Assembly (NCBI GenBank): GCA_944989445.1
Contig: CALYLW010000181.1
Coordinates: 399,764 to 463,763, forward strand
Length of the DNA stretch: 64,000 nucleotides
Direction: 5' to 3'
Origin: Ampullaceana balthica
Lineage: Eukaryota; Mollusca; Gastropoda; Lymnaeidae
This document shows positions 1 to 12,612 of the stretch, piece by piece. Position numbers and translations under genes: made by a program. The notes below the pieces were generated by a model. That model was not told where the DNA came from, made no database searches, and saw nothing but the letters and a program-made list of their open reading frames with translations. Within the stretch, counting starts at the first letter, position 1, and each line of letters begins with the position of its first letter.

Positions 1-70
1 TCTAATGGCTGCTCACGTAGACATGATCACATTACGCCTTTTAACTGAGAACAGATCCCATCAGTGTTAA

Positions 71-322
71 GACATCATTCAGCTGTTCGTTGACATCATT
101 CAGGTGTTTAGTGACATCATTCAGGTGTTTAGAGACATCATTCAGGTGTTTAGGGACATCATTCAGGTGTTTAGTGACATCATTCAGGTGTTTAGTGACA
201 TCATTCAGGTGTTTAGTGACATCATTCAGCTGTTCGTTGACATCATTCAGGTGTTTAGTGACATCACTCAGGTGTTTAGTGACATCATTCAGGTGTTTAG
301 TGACATCATTCAGGTGTTTAGT
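71..322. repeat. 21-bp minisatellite, 12 copies
   Basis: Exactly twelve head-to-tail units of 21 bp run without a gap (consensus gacatcattcaggtgtttag plus t). Two units carry a variant ending in cagctgttcgtt. The unit length is a multiple of three and the units lack in-frame stops, so spurious open frames appear here; they begin at TTG and are not genes. Confidence 0.95.
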
Positions 323-919
323 GAATGGTAGTTACTTCAAGATTGTAGAAATTTTAATTTTAGGGTATTAGCATTGATTAGTTGATTACATCGATTAGAC
401 ATAGCGTTTCAATCTTACTACGGTTTAGAAGCAATTGAGAAGAAAACAAACAAATTCGACGACCTGGGTTGATTTATGTTAAAGTTTTAGAACCCTTAAA
501 ACCACAAACGCCGGAATCCGTTTCAATTAAAACAAACACCGTTTCTGACTCGTTCAACGAGACAACCCATCCTGACAGCCAATTAGCATTACCTCCCGTT
601 TTTTTTTGGACTGCTCATCATCTCATTAAATCCCTGCGTTGACGTCGACCATATTGGGGGTGACACAATGTTGACCCACGGAGTCCCTCGTCGGACTTCA
701 GCTTGTTGCTATTGGTTGTTTACTTGCTTGTTTCATGACGTCAGCGCCTCTATTTGCAGCCAGTTTAAACTTCAGTAGTCCCATGGCTGAAATTCGAAAC
801 AACGACCTAACATCAAAATTATCTTTCAAATTTCATTATTAAATATTTTTTTAATTATAATTGTTTTTTTAAAAGGTTTTCTTTCTACGCGGATATTCAT
901 TATTATTATTATGTTTTAA
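323..919. other. Unassigned upstream DNA
   Basis: No coding region or recognisable repeat. A somewhat GC-richer stretch at about 570-780 contains CCAAT-like and TGACGTCA-like words (gacgtcgacc, catgacgtcagc). It could be regulatory, but nothing in the sequence proves this. Confidence 0.4.
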
Positions 920-1489
920 AATCACGATTCTAAATCGCCCACATGGAATCCCCATGTCAATGAAGTTATTAAAAAATCAAACAAAACCTTAGGCTTTATA
1001 AAAAGGAACTTTAACAAATGTAATAGAGATATAAAACTAAAATGCTACCTCACTTTGGTGAGACCTGCACTAGAATATGCATCTTCTGTATGGGACCCAT
1101 CCACCAAAGAAAACATTGATAAACTAGAACAAATTCAAAAAAGAGCTGCCAGATTCATTACTGGAGAATATTCGAAACTGACAAGAGTAACACCATTAGT
1201 TAAATCATTAAACCTTGAAACACTAGAGGATAGAAGAACCAAGAGCAAAGTAGTAATCATACATAAAGCAATTAATTCTAATTTAGAAATACAACACAAA
1301 GATAACTTAATACAACCCTCAGATAGACATAAGGATAAAAACACCTTTCTTATTCCGTATGCAAGAACAAACACATACAAGTTTTCCTTCTTCCCGTCCG
1401 GAATTCGGGCGTGGAATGGGTTGCCTGAAGAATCCAGGAAAACCAACACTTTATCAACATTTAAATCTCTAATAAAAATGCAGGACTAA
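920..1489 (+). pseudogene. LINE reverse transcriptase C-terminal fragment
   Basis: About 190 codons are open. Residues WNPH near 944, then a VRPALEYASSVWDP block (1058-1099), IQKRAARFITGEY, and SFFPSGIRAWNGLPEE near 1385-1430 are hallmark C-terminal motifs of Jockey/CR1-type LINE ORF2 proteins. The frame is open upstream of the first possible start, so this is a truncated end and not a separate gene. It has no catalytic motif and is presumably dead. Confidence 0.85.
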
Positions 1490-1576
1490 ACACAAACCAT
1501 AGATAAGCGTAGGACGCAATAATCTTCTGTATAGAAGGAGCGTCTGTAAACAGATAAGATAAGATAAGATAAGATT
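920..1576 (+). mobile_element. 5'-truncated non-LTR retrotransposon (LINE), 3' end with (GATAA)n tail
   Basis: An open frame from about 920 to the stop at 1489 encodes the C-terminal end of a LINE reverse transcriptase. It is followed by a short 3' UTR and a tail of repeated GATAA units (1553-1575). The 3' UTR contains a motif (gcaataatcttctgtatag) that recurs in other elements of this window. The 5' part, including the catalytic FADD-type core, is absent, as is common for target-primed insertions. A second, almost identical 3' end lies at 29472-29858. The family is probably in the CR1/Jockey group; finer assignment is not possible. Confidence 0.85.
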
Positions 1577-1747
1577 GTGGTACATAACGGCTGCTTTGTT
1601 CCCTAAACAAATCAGTGATTTGGAAAAGCTTAGTGGCAGACATTTGATAATCTTTATTCTTTTGCCGATAAATTAAACTTCGTCATCATTTTATCTTATA
1701 ATGTAAAAGAGCAATATTTTTTTAAACCTCAACAAGTAGAAATGTAT

Positions 1748-3474
<1,727 letters not shown>

Positions 3475-3651
3475 CAATGTTCCCTTAAAGCTGCGCTGCC
3501 ACGCAGATATCTGACCGACGCCGCGCATCAGTTTAGAAATACCGCGCAGCAAAATTTGTAATATATTGCACAAAAAAATGGATGCTGTGCAACTTTGCCA
3601 CACGAATTGTTGTTTTTAACACGGAACAGCGAACCTTAGAGGGAACATTTG
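3475..3651 (-). mobile_element. hAT-type MITE, CAATGTTCCCT family, copy 1
   Basis: Terminal inverted repeats read caatgttcccttaaag at the left and gagggaacatttg at the right. The body contains the family blocks ctgcgctgccacgcagatatctgaccgacgc and tttagaaataccgcgcagc. A likely target duplication flanks it (tcacaac before, tcacaaa after). It is too short (~177 bp) to encode anything. At least six more copies lie in the window. Confidence 0.8.
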
Positions 3652-4189
3652 TCACAAACCTTCTAATTTTTTATTTTTTATTTTTTTATATTATTTTTTT
3701 GTTGTTGTTTTGTTGCTGTTTTTCACCCTAAAACATGACCATCAGTTGTGTGCTCGAGTTAGGGAATGGTTTATTGCGACTCAGAAAACTCAGATCACGC
3801 GCGCATCCCTTGACAACAATTAGCTTGGTTGGCAACAGCACCATTCGTCGAGTTGTTTTGACTTCACAAATGCGCGCGATTGTCGTAACCAATAGGCAGC
3901 TAAAAGAAGGAATACAATTTAAACAAAACATTTGTAGACACGCCAACCAATGACATTTATCAAATTAAACGTGTCACCGAGATGAATATCCTTTTTTTTT
4001 AATCCAGAGACTAGAAAATAGACAAATCCGGAATGATTTAATTTGAAATGAACGCAACACAACGGACCGTTGCATTCTGGTCGCACTTTGAGTGACGCAC
4101 TGTAGTTTTAACGCAACGTAGCCTTGGGGGCTTCAACTTGTTTAATTATTGGTGTTTGGTGAAGGTTCATCCTAAACTGTAAATCACGT
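3652..4189. other. FEZF 5' flank, probably intron or promoter region
   Basis: Unique sequence immediately upstream of the FEZF coding exon, with no competing coding frame. GC-richer patches with CG dinucleotides occur at about 3775-3900 and 4040-4110. Because a 3' splice site lies at 4207, at least the part nearest the gene is expected to be intronic, with the transcription start further upstream. Confidence 0.4.
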
Positions 4190-4207
4190 TTTTGTTTTCA
4201 TCCACAG
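4190..4207 (+). promoter_or_regulatory. Predicted 3' splice site upstream of FEZF start codon
   Basis: A pyrimidine-rich tract (ttttgttttcatccacag) ends in AG at 4206-4207, with a branch-point-like cctaaactg about 30 nt upstream (near 4170). This implies a spliced 5' UTR, with 39 nt of leader in the coding exon before ATG. A functional retrogene copy would normally lack this. Confidence 0.65.
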
Positions 4208-4246
4208 ATTGACGTGATCCATCCTCATCTGTGATACGCCTTCAAG

Positions 4247-6283
4247 ATGTCAGACGCCGCCGCCCAAGGCGCCCCGGGCACCCTTCCAGCCTCCATTGAT
4301 AAACACGTCCCATCAAGGTTGCCGGGGAAAAAGAGTTTCGCCTTTTCAATTGACAGCATCATGGGCCTGGATCAAAGCGTGAAATCTCACTCAAACACCT
4401 CGACCCCGCCCACGCCGTCAGCCACGCCCCCGGCAACGTTACTCTCGAGCGCAGTTGAGAGAGGCGTGTTCAAGCAAGTGACAGGCTACCGGACGACCAC
4501 GCCTCCCAGCCCGGTCTCCGAATTTAACGACTCCAACGCTCACCGGATTCGTAGAGCGTCGTCTAAACTGACAGTCCTCACCCACTCCCATCACGGGCAG
4601 AAGAGTAGAGCCACCCCGCCCAGCATTGACTTGACATCTCCCACGAGTCCCGGCTACAGACTTGCCTCCTCCAGACACTCTGACCACCCGACAAAGTCTC
4701 ATTCCCCGGCGTCGGGCGCATCCCCGCGCCGGACGCCGACGCAGTCCAGCCGTGGCTATGACTACCCGAACAAGGCGATCTCCGTGACTTTGCCGTATCC
4801 CTCTAGAGAGTCGACGACCCACGCGTTCGTGCAGTACACCAGAGACATGTACGCCGCTGGGCTGCACGACCCGTCGCGGTGCCAGACGATGATGACGAAC
4901 ATTTCCGGCGGCTTCCCGGGGCTCCACCCGGGTCTGACGCGGGACATCGGTCAGATGTACCCCGTGTTCCACCAGGCGTTCGTGGGGGCGATCCCGCGGG
5001 CGACCAGCCTGGAGGACTACCAGGCGCAGCTGCTCAGGAGCTATCCCCTGCTCAACCCCGGCCTCCTGTCCCACCTCAGCTCGGGCCAGATCCCCAACGT
5101 CCCACTGAACTTTTTCGAAACAATGAAGCACTCTCCACTGTATCAGAACCCTCTCAGAAATCAAACCAACAGCAACCCGACAAACGTTGCCAACACCACG
5201 TCCTGCTCGCCGCCCGCTGTTATAGACCACCAGAACTTAAGCAAATCTGGCCAGGGCTTGAATGACGCGGTCTGCAAGCAGATGAGTCCGGGGTCATCCT
5301 GCAGCACGCCGGGAAGCTTCACGACTCCGAAACCTCTTGACCAGAGGGGCGGCTCTTACGATTCTCAGACCTCCGACTCCAGCCACAATGATATATCCGT
5401 TAAAACGGAGGATAGTATCGAAGCCGACGATCAGTGCGTGGACTTGTCTTCGCCCAACAGTTCGATTACGAGCTGCAGCAACGACGAGTCGAAATCCAAG
5501 AAGCTCTTGGGGAAATCCCAAAAATCGTTCACCTGCCCCGAATGCGGGAAAGTGTTCAACGCTCACTACAACCTGACCCGTCACATGCCCGTCCACACAG
5601 GCGCCCGGCCGTTCGTCTGCAAAGTCTGCGGGAAAGGCTTCAGGCAGGCCAGTACTTTATGCAGGCACAAGATCATCCACACGTCTGAAAAACCACACAA
5701 GTGCGGCACGTGCGGCAAGGCGTTCAACCGCAGCTCCACGCTCAACACCCACATGCGGATCCACCAGGGCTACAAGCCGTACGTGTGCGAATTCTGCGGG
5801 AAGGGGTTTCACCAGAAAGGCAACTACAAGAATCACAAACTCACTCACAGCGCCGAGAAACAATACAAATGCAGCGTCTGCTCCAAGGCCTTTCACCAGA
5901 TCTATAACCTCACCTTCCACATGCACACGCACAATGATAAGAAGCCCTACACATGTCACGTGTGTGGGAAGGGATTCTGTCGGAATTTCGATCTGAAGAA
6001 ACACATGAGGAAACTTCACGACGGTGCGCAGATGAGTAGTTCCGGAAGTACGTCAGATCCCCACAGCCCTCAGCCAAGCCTCAACCAGCCTTCGCATCAA
6101 AACCTCGCCCCGTCGCACGGGCATATGTTTCCCGTCCAAGGCGGGTTCGGGGCGACGGCGTTCTTGGCGAGGCCGCCCATGTTCAACCATCAAGCGCTAG
6201 CTTGCCAGAGGCGTCTTCTTTCACCTTATATGGTGGGCCCAAACGCAGCGAGTCTCTTGCACAAGATATCGTCAATGATTTGA
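4247..6283 (+). CDS. fezf: FEZF-family C2H2 zinc-finger transcriptional repressor
   Basis: Nuclear DNA-binding repressor of the forebrain embryonic zinc finger (FEZF1/FEZF2, Drosophila earmuff) family, which patterns anterior neural tissue. The 678-residue frame starts at ATG 4247 and stops at TGA 6281-6283. Residues 31-39 (FAFSIDSIM) form the engrailed-homology-1 motif that recruits Groucho/TLE co-repressors. Residues about 430-591 hold six tandem C2H2 fingers with the family-specific linkers [41 protein letters not shown] and HNDKKPYTC, ending in HMRKLHD. The protein is longer than vertebrate FEZF (about 450-480 residues) because of a long Ser/Pro/Thr-rich N-terminal half. GC content is much higher than in the flanks. 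The whole coding region, including all fingers, is uninterrupted by introns. FEZF1 and FEZF2 cannot be told apart, as the duplication is vertebrate-specific. Confidence 0.97.
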   Translation: MSDAAAQGAPGTLPASIDKHVPSRLPGKKSFAFSIDSIMGLDQSVKSHSNTSTPPTPSATPPATLLSSAVERGVFKQVTGYRTTTPPSPVSEFNDSNAHRIRRASSKLTVLTHSHHGQKSRATPPSIDLTSPTSPGYRLASSRHSDHPTKSHSPASGASPRRTPTQSSRGYDYPNKAISVTLPYPSRESTTHAFVQYTRDMYAAGLHDPSRCQTMMTNISGGFPGLHPGLTRDIGQMYPVFHQAFVGAIPRATSLEDYQAQLLRSYPLLNPGLLSHLSSGQIPNVPLNFFETMKHSPLYQNPLRNQTNSNPTNVANTTSCSPPAVIDHQNLSKSGQGLNDAVCKQMSPGSSCSTPGSFTTPKPLDQRGGSYDSQTSDSSHNDISVKTEDSIEADDQCVDLSSPNSSITSCSNDESKSKKLLGKSQKSFTCPECGKVFNAHYNLTRHMPVHTGARPFVCKVCGKGFRQASTLCRHKIIHTSEKPHKCGTCGKAFNRSSTLNTHMRIHQGYKPYVCEFCGKGFHQKGNYKNHKLTHSAEKQYKCSVCSKAFHQIYNLTFHMHTHNDKKPYTCHVCGKGFCRNFDLKKHMRKLHDGAQMSSSGSTSDPHSPQPSLNQPSHQNLAPSHGHMFPVQGGFGATAFLARPPMFNHQALACQRRLLSPYMVGPNAASLLHKISSMI

Positions 6284-6746
6284 ACTGTTAGACAATTATT
6301 GATGACTGGAGTTATCTAATTTGTTTCATGTTATCGGTAGCTTGCTGAGGCAAGTGAGGCGGGGGTGGGGGATGTGGTGGGTGTGGGATAAGGGGATGAG
6401 GGTAATCACTTATGTAGCAGTGTTTAAGATCAATAATTACGAAAAATAGAAATAACCATAGTTAACACACAAGTTTTTAGAGTATTGGATGAAAACAAAT
6501 GTATTTGAATTTTTTAAAATTTAATTGTGCTGTTTAATTAACGTATTATTATTATTATAATTATTATTATTATTAATTTTAATTTATTATTTTTTGTAAT
6601 GAGAGGCGCCAGCGTTTTTTAAATTTATTTTTCGTTAGTTTTATTTTAAACAAAGTTTGGTATGTTTTTTCAGCAAGTTTTTATTGTGTCTTTAATAATT
6701 TTAAAAAAAGACATGTCAAGGGACAACTTGTGTCAATAAAGGAATG
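6284..6746 (+). other. FEZF 3' UTR with poly(A) signal
   Basis: AT-rich sequence after the stop with poly-T/ATT runs. A canonical AATAAA lies at 6735-6740, giving a predicted 3' UTR of roughly 470 nt. No other consensus signal is closer to the stop. The end is a prediction only. Confidence 0.5.
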
Positions 6747-6858
6747 TTAAATTACACATGTTAAATTACACCTGTTAAATTACACATGTTAAATTACACA
6801 TGTTAAATTACACATGTTAAATTTCATATGTTAAAATACACATGTTAAAATGACATAT
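6747..6858. repeat. 14-bp minisatellite, 8 units
   Basis: Eight units of ttaaattacacatg; the last three are slightly diverged. The array starts directly after the predicted FEZF poly(A) site. Confidence 0.92.
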
Positions 6859-7246
6859 CTAAGGGCATAATAATGGGATATTTATTGTCCACGACAGCGC
6901 TTACATAACAACCCCCTTTGCAGACCATGACGGCCTATGGGGAAAGAGAAGTAGTGTTCACAAGTTTCATTGAGCCATCACTAACCAGCAAGGGATTGTG
7001 TGACTAAGACAGCGCATACATAACATGGCGTTATATAGAGATCACGTCAGCGTCTGTATGTGGGAAAGGTGGGACGGGTTTGTGAAATTGATCTTTAGAC
7101 AAATGTAAACTTTGGGTATAGAAGAGGTGAGCAACATTAGCAGTTGCTCTATGAAAGAGTGAAGGAAAAAAAAACAAATTAAAAAAAATATTACTCAAAT
7201 ATGCGTTGAAGGCCTGTAAGATCACTGTTTGTTAAAACATGAAATA
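6859..7246. other. Unassigned non-coding DNA
   Basis: No convincing coding or repeat signal. A minus-strand open frame at 7031-7225 lacks motifs. Confidence 0.4.
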
Positions 7247-7404
7247 TGGCGTATGAATTGAACCATGACATATGAATTGAACCACGACATATGAATTGAA
7301 CCATGACATATGAATTGAACCATGACGTATGAATTGAACTATGACATATGAATTGAACCATGACATATGAATTGAACCATGACATATGAATTGAACCATG
7401 ACAT
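7247..7404. repeat. 19-bp minisatellite, about 8 units
   Basis: Unit gaattgaaccatgacatat, with scattered single-base variants (cgtat, cacgac). The 57-bp frame repetition of the antisense open frame (7191-7385) is an artefact of this array. Confidence 0.92.
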
Positions 7405-7734
7405 TTTAGGCCATGAATTGGTATGCATCATTTTAATAATTTAAAAATCAAGAAATCTTTGCTGAGAGATCGAGGAAAAAAAATGAGGAAAGAGGTAGGG
7501 ATGAGGAAAGTGATAGGAGAAATGTTGAGGGGAGAGAAAGAGAATCTGTCAGTAGAGAGAAGGTTGAGAGAGTTAAAGAGAAGGAAACACTTTTAGAAAG
7601 GGAGAGCAAAGAAAATTGAGATAAATTAAGAGAATCACACTGGCGGACGGGGGAAATAAAAGGGGGGAAAAGAGAAATAAAAAAGAGGGAGAGAAATGTA
7701 GACGCAGTGTACGAAAAGGATATGAATATGTGAG

Positions 7735-7822
7735 GAAAAGAGAGAGAAAAGTGAGAGAAACAGAGAGAGAGAGACAGAGAGAGAGAGACAAAGAGAGAGA
7801 GAGAGAGAAAGAGAGAGAGAGT
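7735..7822. repeat. (GA)n-rich microsatellite
   Basis: Purine-rich GA repeat embedded in a longer imperfect purine tract (7470-7830). It generates Leu/Ser-rich false frames on the minus strand. Confidence 0.9.
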
Positions 7823-8441
7823 GTGTTACTGGTAAGCGAAGAAGGGAATGTACATAACGAGTGCCTGTTAGTGTGAATAAATTTCATACAGTAATAAACC
7901 CGGAGAGGACGTCCAGACAGGACTTTAAACTCTACAACTCTGGATTATCATTTAAGTACAATTGATTTTGTTTTTGTTGACTATTTCATTTTTTTAAAAA
8001 AAGGTTTATGATATACAACCCAACGGACTTGTGTAAATAGATTTGGGGTTCAAGAAATTGCAATAAATTAAACATGACTTCAAATTATCACAGCTGAATA
8101 ATTATATTTATGAAACATGTGACCATTTATAACTCAGATGTGAATTTTAAAATAATAAAATACATATATCTATATGAAATTTCATACATGCATTTTGTTG
8201 TTGTATTATTTTTTTTATCCCCAAAAATACTTTTTATGACATCATTGCGTTTTTTATTGCTTTTAGTTACATGGGCCTCCTAGAGTTTGTGTAAAAATAA
8301 CTCGATTGTGCATACAGTAATACACCCTGATGACGTAGTCATGACGACAAGCAAAGAGGTTTCCCGCCGTCAGAAGATGTACCTCTATCCTGTTTTACCG
8401 TATTTTTTTAACCAAAGTGTTTAATATACAAGACTACGACT

Positions 8442-8688
8442 TAACAATGAGCGCATAAACATATCAGTACTAAACAATGAGCGCATAAACATATCAGTAC
8501 TAAACAATGAGCGCATAAACATATCAGTACTAAACAATGAGCGCATAAACATATCAGTAATAAACAATGAGCGCATAAACATATCAGTACTAAACAATGA
8601 GCGCATAAACATATCAGTACTAAACAATGAGCGCATAAACATATCAGTACTAAACAATGAGCGAATAAACATATCAGTACTAAACAAA
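8442..8688. repeat. 30-bp minisatellite, about 8 units
   Basis: Unit of 30 bp containing taaacaatgagcgcataaac followed by atatcagtac. The copies are nearly identical, with single changes such as cagtaa and gcgaataaac. That homogeneity implies recent expansion or conversion. The flanking 7823-8441 shows nothing codable. Confidence 0.95.
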
Positions 8689-8724
8689 ACTTAACGACCG
8701 TGACTTTAATAACGATGGCGTGGA

Positions 8725-8760
8725 GCAGTGACGTAGTTAGGGTTTGGGAAACCCGGGCGA
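8725..8760 (+). mobile_element. Possible hAT terminal inverted repeat remnant
   Basis: The start cagtgacgtagttagggttt resembles the cagtggcgtagctag ends of hAT elements elsewhere in this window (25084, 61065). I found no matching right end, so this may be a solo terminus or chance. Confidence 0.35.
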
Positions 8761-9165
8761 AGGGCTTGGATATTTGTCGCCTACAGCCCTCTGACCTCAA
8801 CGGAAACAACACAGCTCACCAGTGGGTTCAAATTCCAATCCTCAAGATAGAAGGAAGCCCCCCCACCCCCATCCATTTTATATTAGGCTGACCGCCTCAT
8901 TCACCACCTCCATACCTTAAGACATAGGGCACGTACAGTGGAGTCACTAGAATTTTGTTATTCTCAAGGTTTCTTGACTTTGCGCCCCCCCCCCTTTTTT
9001 TTAAAAGTGAAAATAAATAAATAAAAAGCGGTTCTCCTATTTAGAGTATATTCAATCGGATTCAAAATAATTACTACCACATCAGACGAAATCAAACATT
9101 TTTTTTTCAAAATTGCTAATGAACTATTGTTAGGACTTTCAGAAATTTATTTTTTAAAATTCAAC

Positions 9166-9341
9166 CAGTGCTGGATTTACCTATTTGCTAAAAAAGCTAT
9201 AGCTTAGGGCAACCGAATTATTCCCGAGTTGTTTTTTTTCCATAGTGGCACTGACATAGAATATCTGGACTTCAAAAGCCCACCTCCCCCCCCCCATACC
9301 TCAAATAGTTTAGGGCGCCATCGAGTCTAAATTCGGCCCTG
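9166..9341 (+). mobile_element. hAT-type MITE, CAGTGCTGGATTT family, copy 1
   Basis: A 176-bp element with ends cagtgctggatttacc and aaattcggccctg (inverted repeat CAG-GCC-GGATTTA type). It is flanked by an 8-bp target duplication with one mismatch (aattcaac / aatgcaac). The body matches the copy at 9620, sharing atctggacttcaaaag. Non-coding. Confidence 0.82.
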
Positions 9342-9619
9342 AATGCAACTGATGTCAAGCAAGTCGTATAAATGAAGATGGGACGGCCAAACGGTTCTCG
9401 ACCAAATACCAAGGAAAGAAATCACACAAATGAGGAGTTAAAATGTGAGACTTGAAATAAATTCAACGACCAGTTAAGAAAAGGTTGTGCATTTCTCGTG
9501 TGGCGATTTTACGGCACTGAGCACTGTGTCTACGGCCCTGACTGTGTCAGCGGCCATGAAAATTGTGTCTGCGGCCCTGAAAATTGTGTCTTACGGCCCT
9601 GACTGTGTCTGACTCCGGC

Positions 9620-9789
9620 CAGTGCTGGATTTACCTATTTGCTAAACAAGATATAGCTTAGGGCCCCCGCCTTCTTCGCGAATTAAAAAAATAAATCATA
9701 TTTTGGCAATGACATAGAACATCTGGACTTCAAAAGGGCCCCCATTTCTCAAATAGCTTAGGACCCCATCAAGTCTAAATCCGGCCCTG
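9620..9789 (+). mobile_element. hAT-type MITE, CAGTGCTGGATTT family, copy 2
   Basis: A 170-bp relative of the element at 9166 with ends cagtgctggatttacc and taaatccggccctg. The flanks actccggc / actctgac match at 6 of 8 positions, consistent with an old hAT duplication. The interval 9342-9619 holds short imperfect repeats of a ggccctga...ctgtgtct motif (9530-9610). Confidence 0.8.
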
Positions 9790-10039
9790 ACTCTGACACC
9801 ATTAAACAAGCCTTACTGGTGAAGTACAAAAAACCCTGAGCTTTTCAACAACTTAATGGGATGTGTATATGATACACCGGCGATTCGTCGATGCATAGAT
9901 AGTCATCCTCAAAGCAAGACACATTAACGATCTCAAAATCTCTAACAATCTTCTCCGTACTTATTTGGTTCAGTGCATACATAATACTTACTTATCGTGT
10001 AATATTCCTTTATTAATTTGAACAATATTTTAAATAAAA

Positions 10040-11190
10040 ATAATCGAAGTGTTAAAAAGTACGGCCGCGTGGGTTATTAATTTAAACACCGTCGCGACTG
10101 TTTTACCACAGAGTATATGAGTTTGAAGCTTCTCTAGCTGGACACAAGTCGAAACGTGTACGACTGGACTGCGAGCCACAACTCAACTACTGACGAGGGA
10201 GAAGGGGGGGATCCCAAGCCACGTTGACACCTTTTGTAGATTAACGACCGACTATCTAGCGAACCGATTGTCTCCCTGCTTTAATTCGACACTGGGCACC
10301 TGACCAAAAAGTGCCACCTGGTGGGTGTGACGTAAGCGTTTCCACTCGGTTTGATTCCTGAAACAGCTGTGCCTCTGTATTGTCCGAGGGCCGACTGATC
10401 ACGTGACTAACCTGCCCCGCCCCCACCTCCCCCAGCTTCTGTCCCCCGGACCGGAATCGGAAATTAGTATTACTTATCAGTACTACTACATGTATTACTA
10501 TTCTGAATCTTGGACTCCAGCTGTTAATTTATCAAACAAGACTTTCAGAGTTTTGAAACAAAAAATTGACACCAAAAAGAAAAAAAAATATTTTTGTTTT
10601 TCAGACAACTCAAAATTTCTGAACATTTTCTGTCATATTCGGACCGTAATAACATTCTGTTTATTTCACCCTAATCGAAGTCAAAAGTTATTAACTTATA
10701 AAAAAAATAACAATGAAAACATATAAAAGATTCAGTAGCCTCTTTTCGAGTCCAACATCCAATTGGTGTCCAGAGTCTAAAAGAGATCAGACCGCCCGGT
10801 GGGACCCACTCAACACCGTTACAGACGCCTCTGAAATGCTGCTGACGGCCCCACGGTACGCTCCTGACGCCGGGATGTTTTGTCCAGCTAGCACCAGGGC
10901 TGAACGGTCACTCAGTCGGTCATTGTGAAAGTGTCAGAACTCTTTCACGCCAGGCCTGTCGCTCGGGGTCAGTTTGCTGACCAGGTCCCAGTTATTAAAC
11001 GCTGGACATTATTCGCACCTAATCGCCAGCTTTAATCCCCAAACACCTTTCCGCTCCCGACAGTTACACGCACCGACAGCTCCGAAAAGAGGACTCATGA
11101 AGGTGTTCTCTCTGGACGAGAGGTGGTCGGTCTACGTAACCATAATGACAACAACACAAAAAAATATGTTCAGTAAAGTTGTACAATGAG
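10040..11190. other. GC-richer non-repetitive island, candidate cis-regulatory DNA
   Basis: This stretch has more balanced base composition than its surroundings and none of the repeat families identified here. Its frames (for example 10713-10928 and 10974-11189, plus) have no recognisable protein motifs and are too short to call exons. It lies about 4 kb downstream of FEZF, so conserved non-coding regulatory sequence is possible; this is inference from position and composition only. Confidence 0.3.
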
Positions 11191-11337
11191 ACCTACAACA
11201 AAGGCCACTTTGTGTGTAGGGGGAAGGGAGGGAGACCAAATGGAAGCCAATGTGAATAGTTTGGCCAATTTACAAGTGACATGGAATTCAGTATAATGGT
11301 AAATTGAAATCTTATATTAACTCTTTCCTCTTTCGAA

Positions 11338-11398
11338 AAGGCTTCACATAGGACGCAATAATCTGTGTTAAAGGATCGTCTGTAGTAGATAAGATAAT
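11338..11398 (+). mobile_element. LINE/SINE 3'-tail relic
   Basis: Contains aggacgcaataatctgtg, a gatcgtctgtag block and gataagataa, matching the 3' end of the LINE at 1506-1575. No upstream LINE body is recognisable. Confidence 0.6.
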
Positions 11399-11410
11399 TT
11401 GTAATTATTT

Positions 11411-11864
11411 TTAAGGCTGCGGAAATTAACGATTAATTTCTCCATTAATCGTAAAAAATTTTTAACGATTAAATTATTCTTTAACGATTAATCGACCCAT
11501 CGCTTAAAAATTATTGGAAGTAAAATAGTAAAAAGAAAATAATAAAAAAAATAGCGGCCGATAAATAATAAATTTCCTGACGTTTTACACGAACAATTTG
11601 GTTTTAAAGTTGAACCAAATAATGTCAACACATTTGTGTTTTTGCGTAGTTGGTTTAAAAGATGACACATAAAGGAGACATTCCAGTGTTATTTAGATTT
11701 ATCTTATCATATCTGTTACAGACGCTCCCAACAAGAACGTTTAATACGTGTTACTTATGACATCATACATTTTAATTTTTGGTTTTAATCGAAATAAACG
11801 ATTAATTAATCGTTAATGTTTCAAAAGTTAAAGATTAAATTTAAATTAATCGTTAACAGCCCTA
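11411..11864. mobile_element. hAT-type MITE, TTAAC-GATTAAT family, copy 1
   Basis: Ends read aaggctgcggaaattaacg and cgttaacagccctaa. An internal palindromic stretch of repeated taacgattaat/attaatcgtta lies beside each end. An 8-bp direct repeat aattattt flanks it (11403-11410 and 11865-11872), though the surrounding AT-richness weakens this. A reversed LINE-tail relic (tatcttatcatatctgttacagacgctcc) is embedded near 11700. A larger relative is at 22796-23836. Confidence 0.75.
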
Positions 11865-12033
11865 AATTATTTTAATTATTTTCTGATAAAAAAAGGTCCC
11901 ACTTGATTCGCATGTCTAAACTCGCAGTAATATCCTCTTTCAGCTGGTATTTATAAATGTACGAGCCATAGGGCTGTTTTCAATCTGATATAAGTGATGT
12001 GACTCCAAGTCTCACTTCTGCTAGACATACTAC

Positions 12034-12216
12034 CAATGTTCCCTCTACGATTCGTTAGTACGTGTGCAAAGTAAAACAACTCGTGAGCAAATTCCACAGC
12101 ATCCATTTTTTGAGCAATATTTTACAAAATTTGTTGCGCGGTTTTTCAAAACTGCTGAGCGGCGTCGGTCAGATATCTGCGTCGCCTCGCAGCCGCGCAC
12201 TTTAAAGAGAATATTG
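12034..12216 (+). mobile_element. hAT-type MITE, CAATGTTCCCT family, copy 2
   Basis: Starts caatgttccctctacg and ends ttaaagagaatattg. It is flanked by catactac and catgctac (7 of 8 identical), a good hAT-type target duplication. It shares the internal gcggcgtcggtcagatatct block with the other copies. Confidence 0.85.
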
Positions 12217-12265
12217 CATGCTACCCGTGAGCGCCACATACCATAATTCATATAAAAGTGATTTT

Positions 12266-12612
12266 CATCTTAAGACAGCTTTGACAGTAAAAAAAATACA
12301 GCTTTAACAAGTCAAAAAATGATAGCTTTGACAGTCTCACAAAGAGCTTTGACAGTCAACAAAGACAGCTTTGATATTAATGAAAAGACAGCTTTAACAT
12401 TCATCAAAAGACATCTTTGAAATTTATCAATAGACATCTTTGATATTTATGAAAAGACTGCTTTGACATTTATCAATTTATCCTAAAAGGGCTTTGGAAG
12501 TCATCCAAAAACAATTTGAAAGTCATACAAAGACAATTTGAAAGTCATACAAAGACAGCTTTGACATTCATCCAAAGTCATCGTCGACAGTCGCTCAAAG
12601 ACAGCGCTGACG
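12266..12612. repeat. Degenerate ~23-bp minisatellite
   Basis: About 14 imperfect units built on acagctttgacagt...caaaag, with the middle units drifted to gacatctttgatatttat. This older array is more diverged than the others. Confidence 0.85.

Noticed and set aside
71..322. CRISPR-like array
   Set aside because: Direct repeats have no unique spacers and the DNA is clearly eukaryotic; same reasoning for all other arrays here.
90..371. Open frames in the 21-bp repeat as a repetitive peptide gene
   Set aside because: Starts at TTG, period is a multiple of three, and another frame is open too; explained by the minisatellite.
4439..5230. 263-codon minus-strand frame opposite FEZF
   Set aside because: Arg/Val/Gly-rich shadow of the GC-rich FEZF coding strand, with no motif and no splice or promoter context.
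4247..6283. FEZF as a processed retrogene because it lacks introns
   Set aside because: A well-formed 3' splice site precedes the start codon, no A-tail or target duplication is seen, and the frame is intact.
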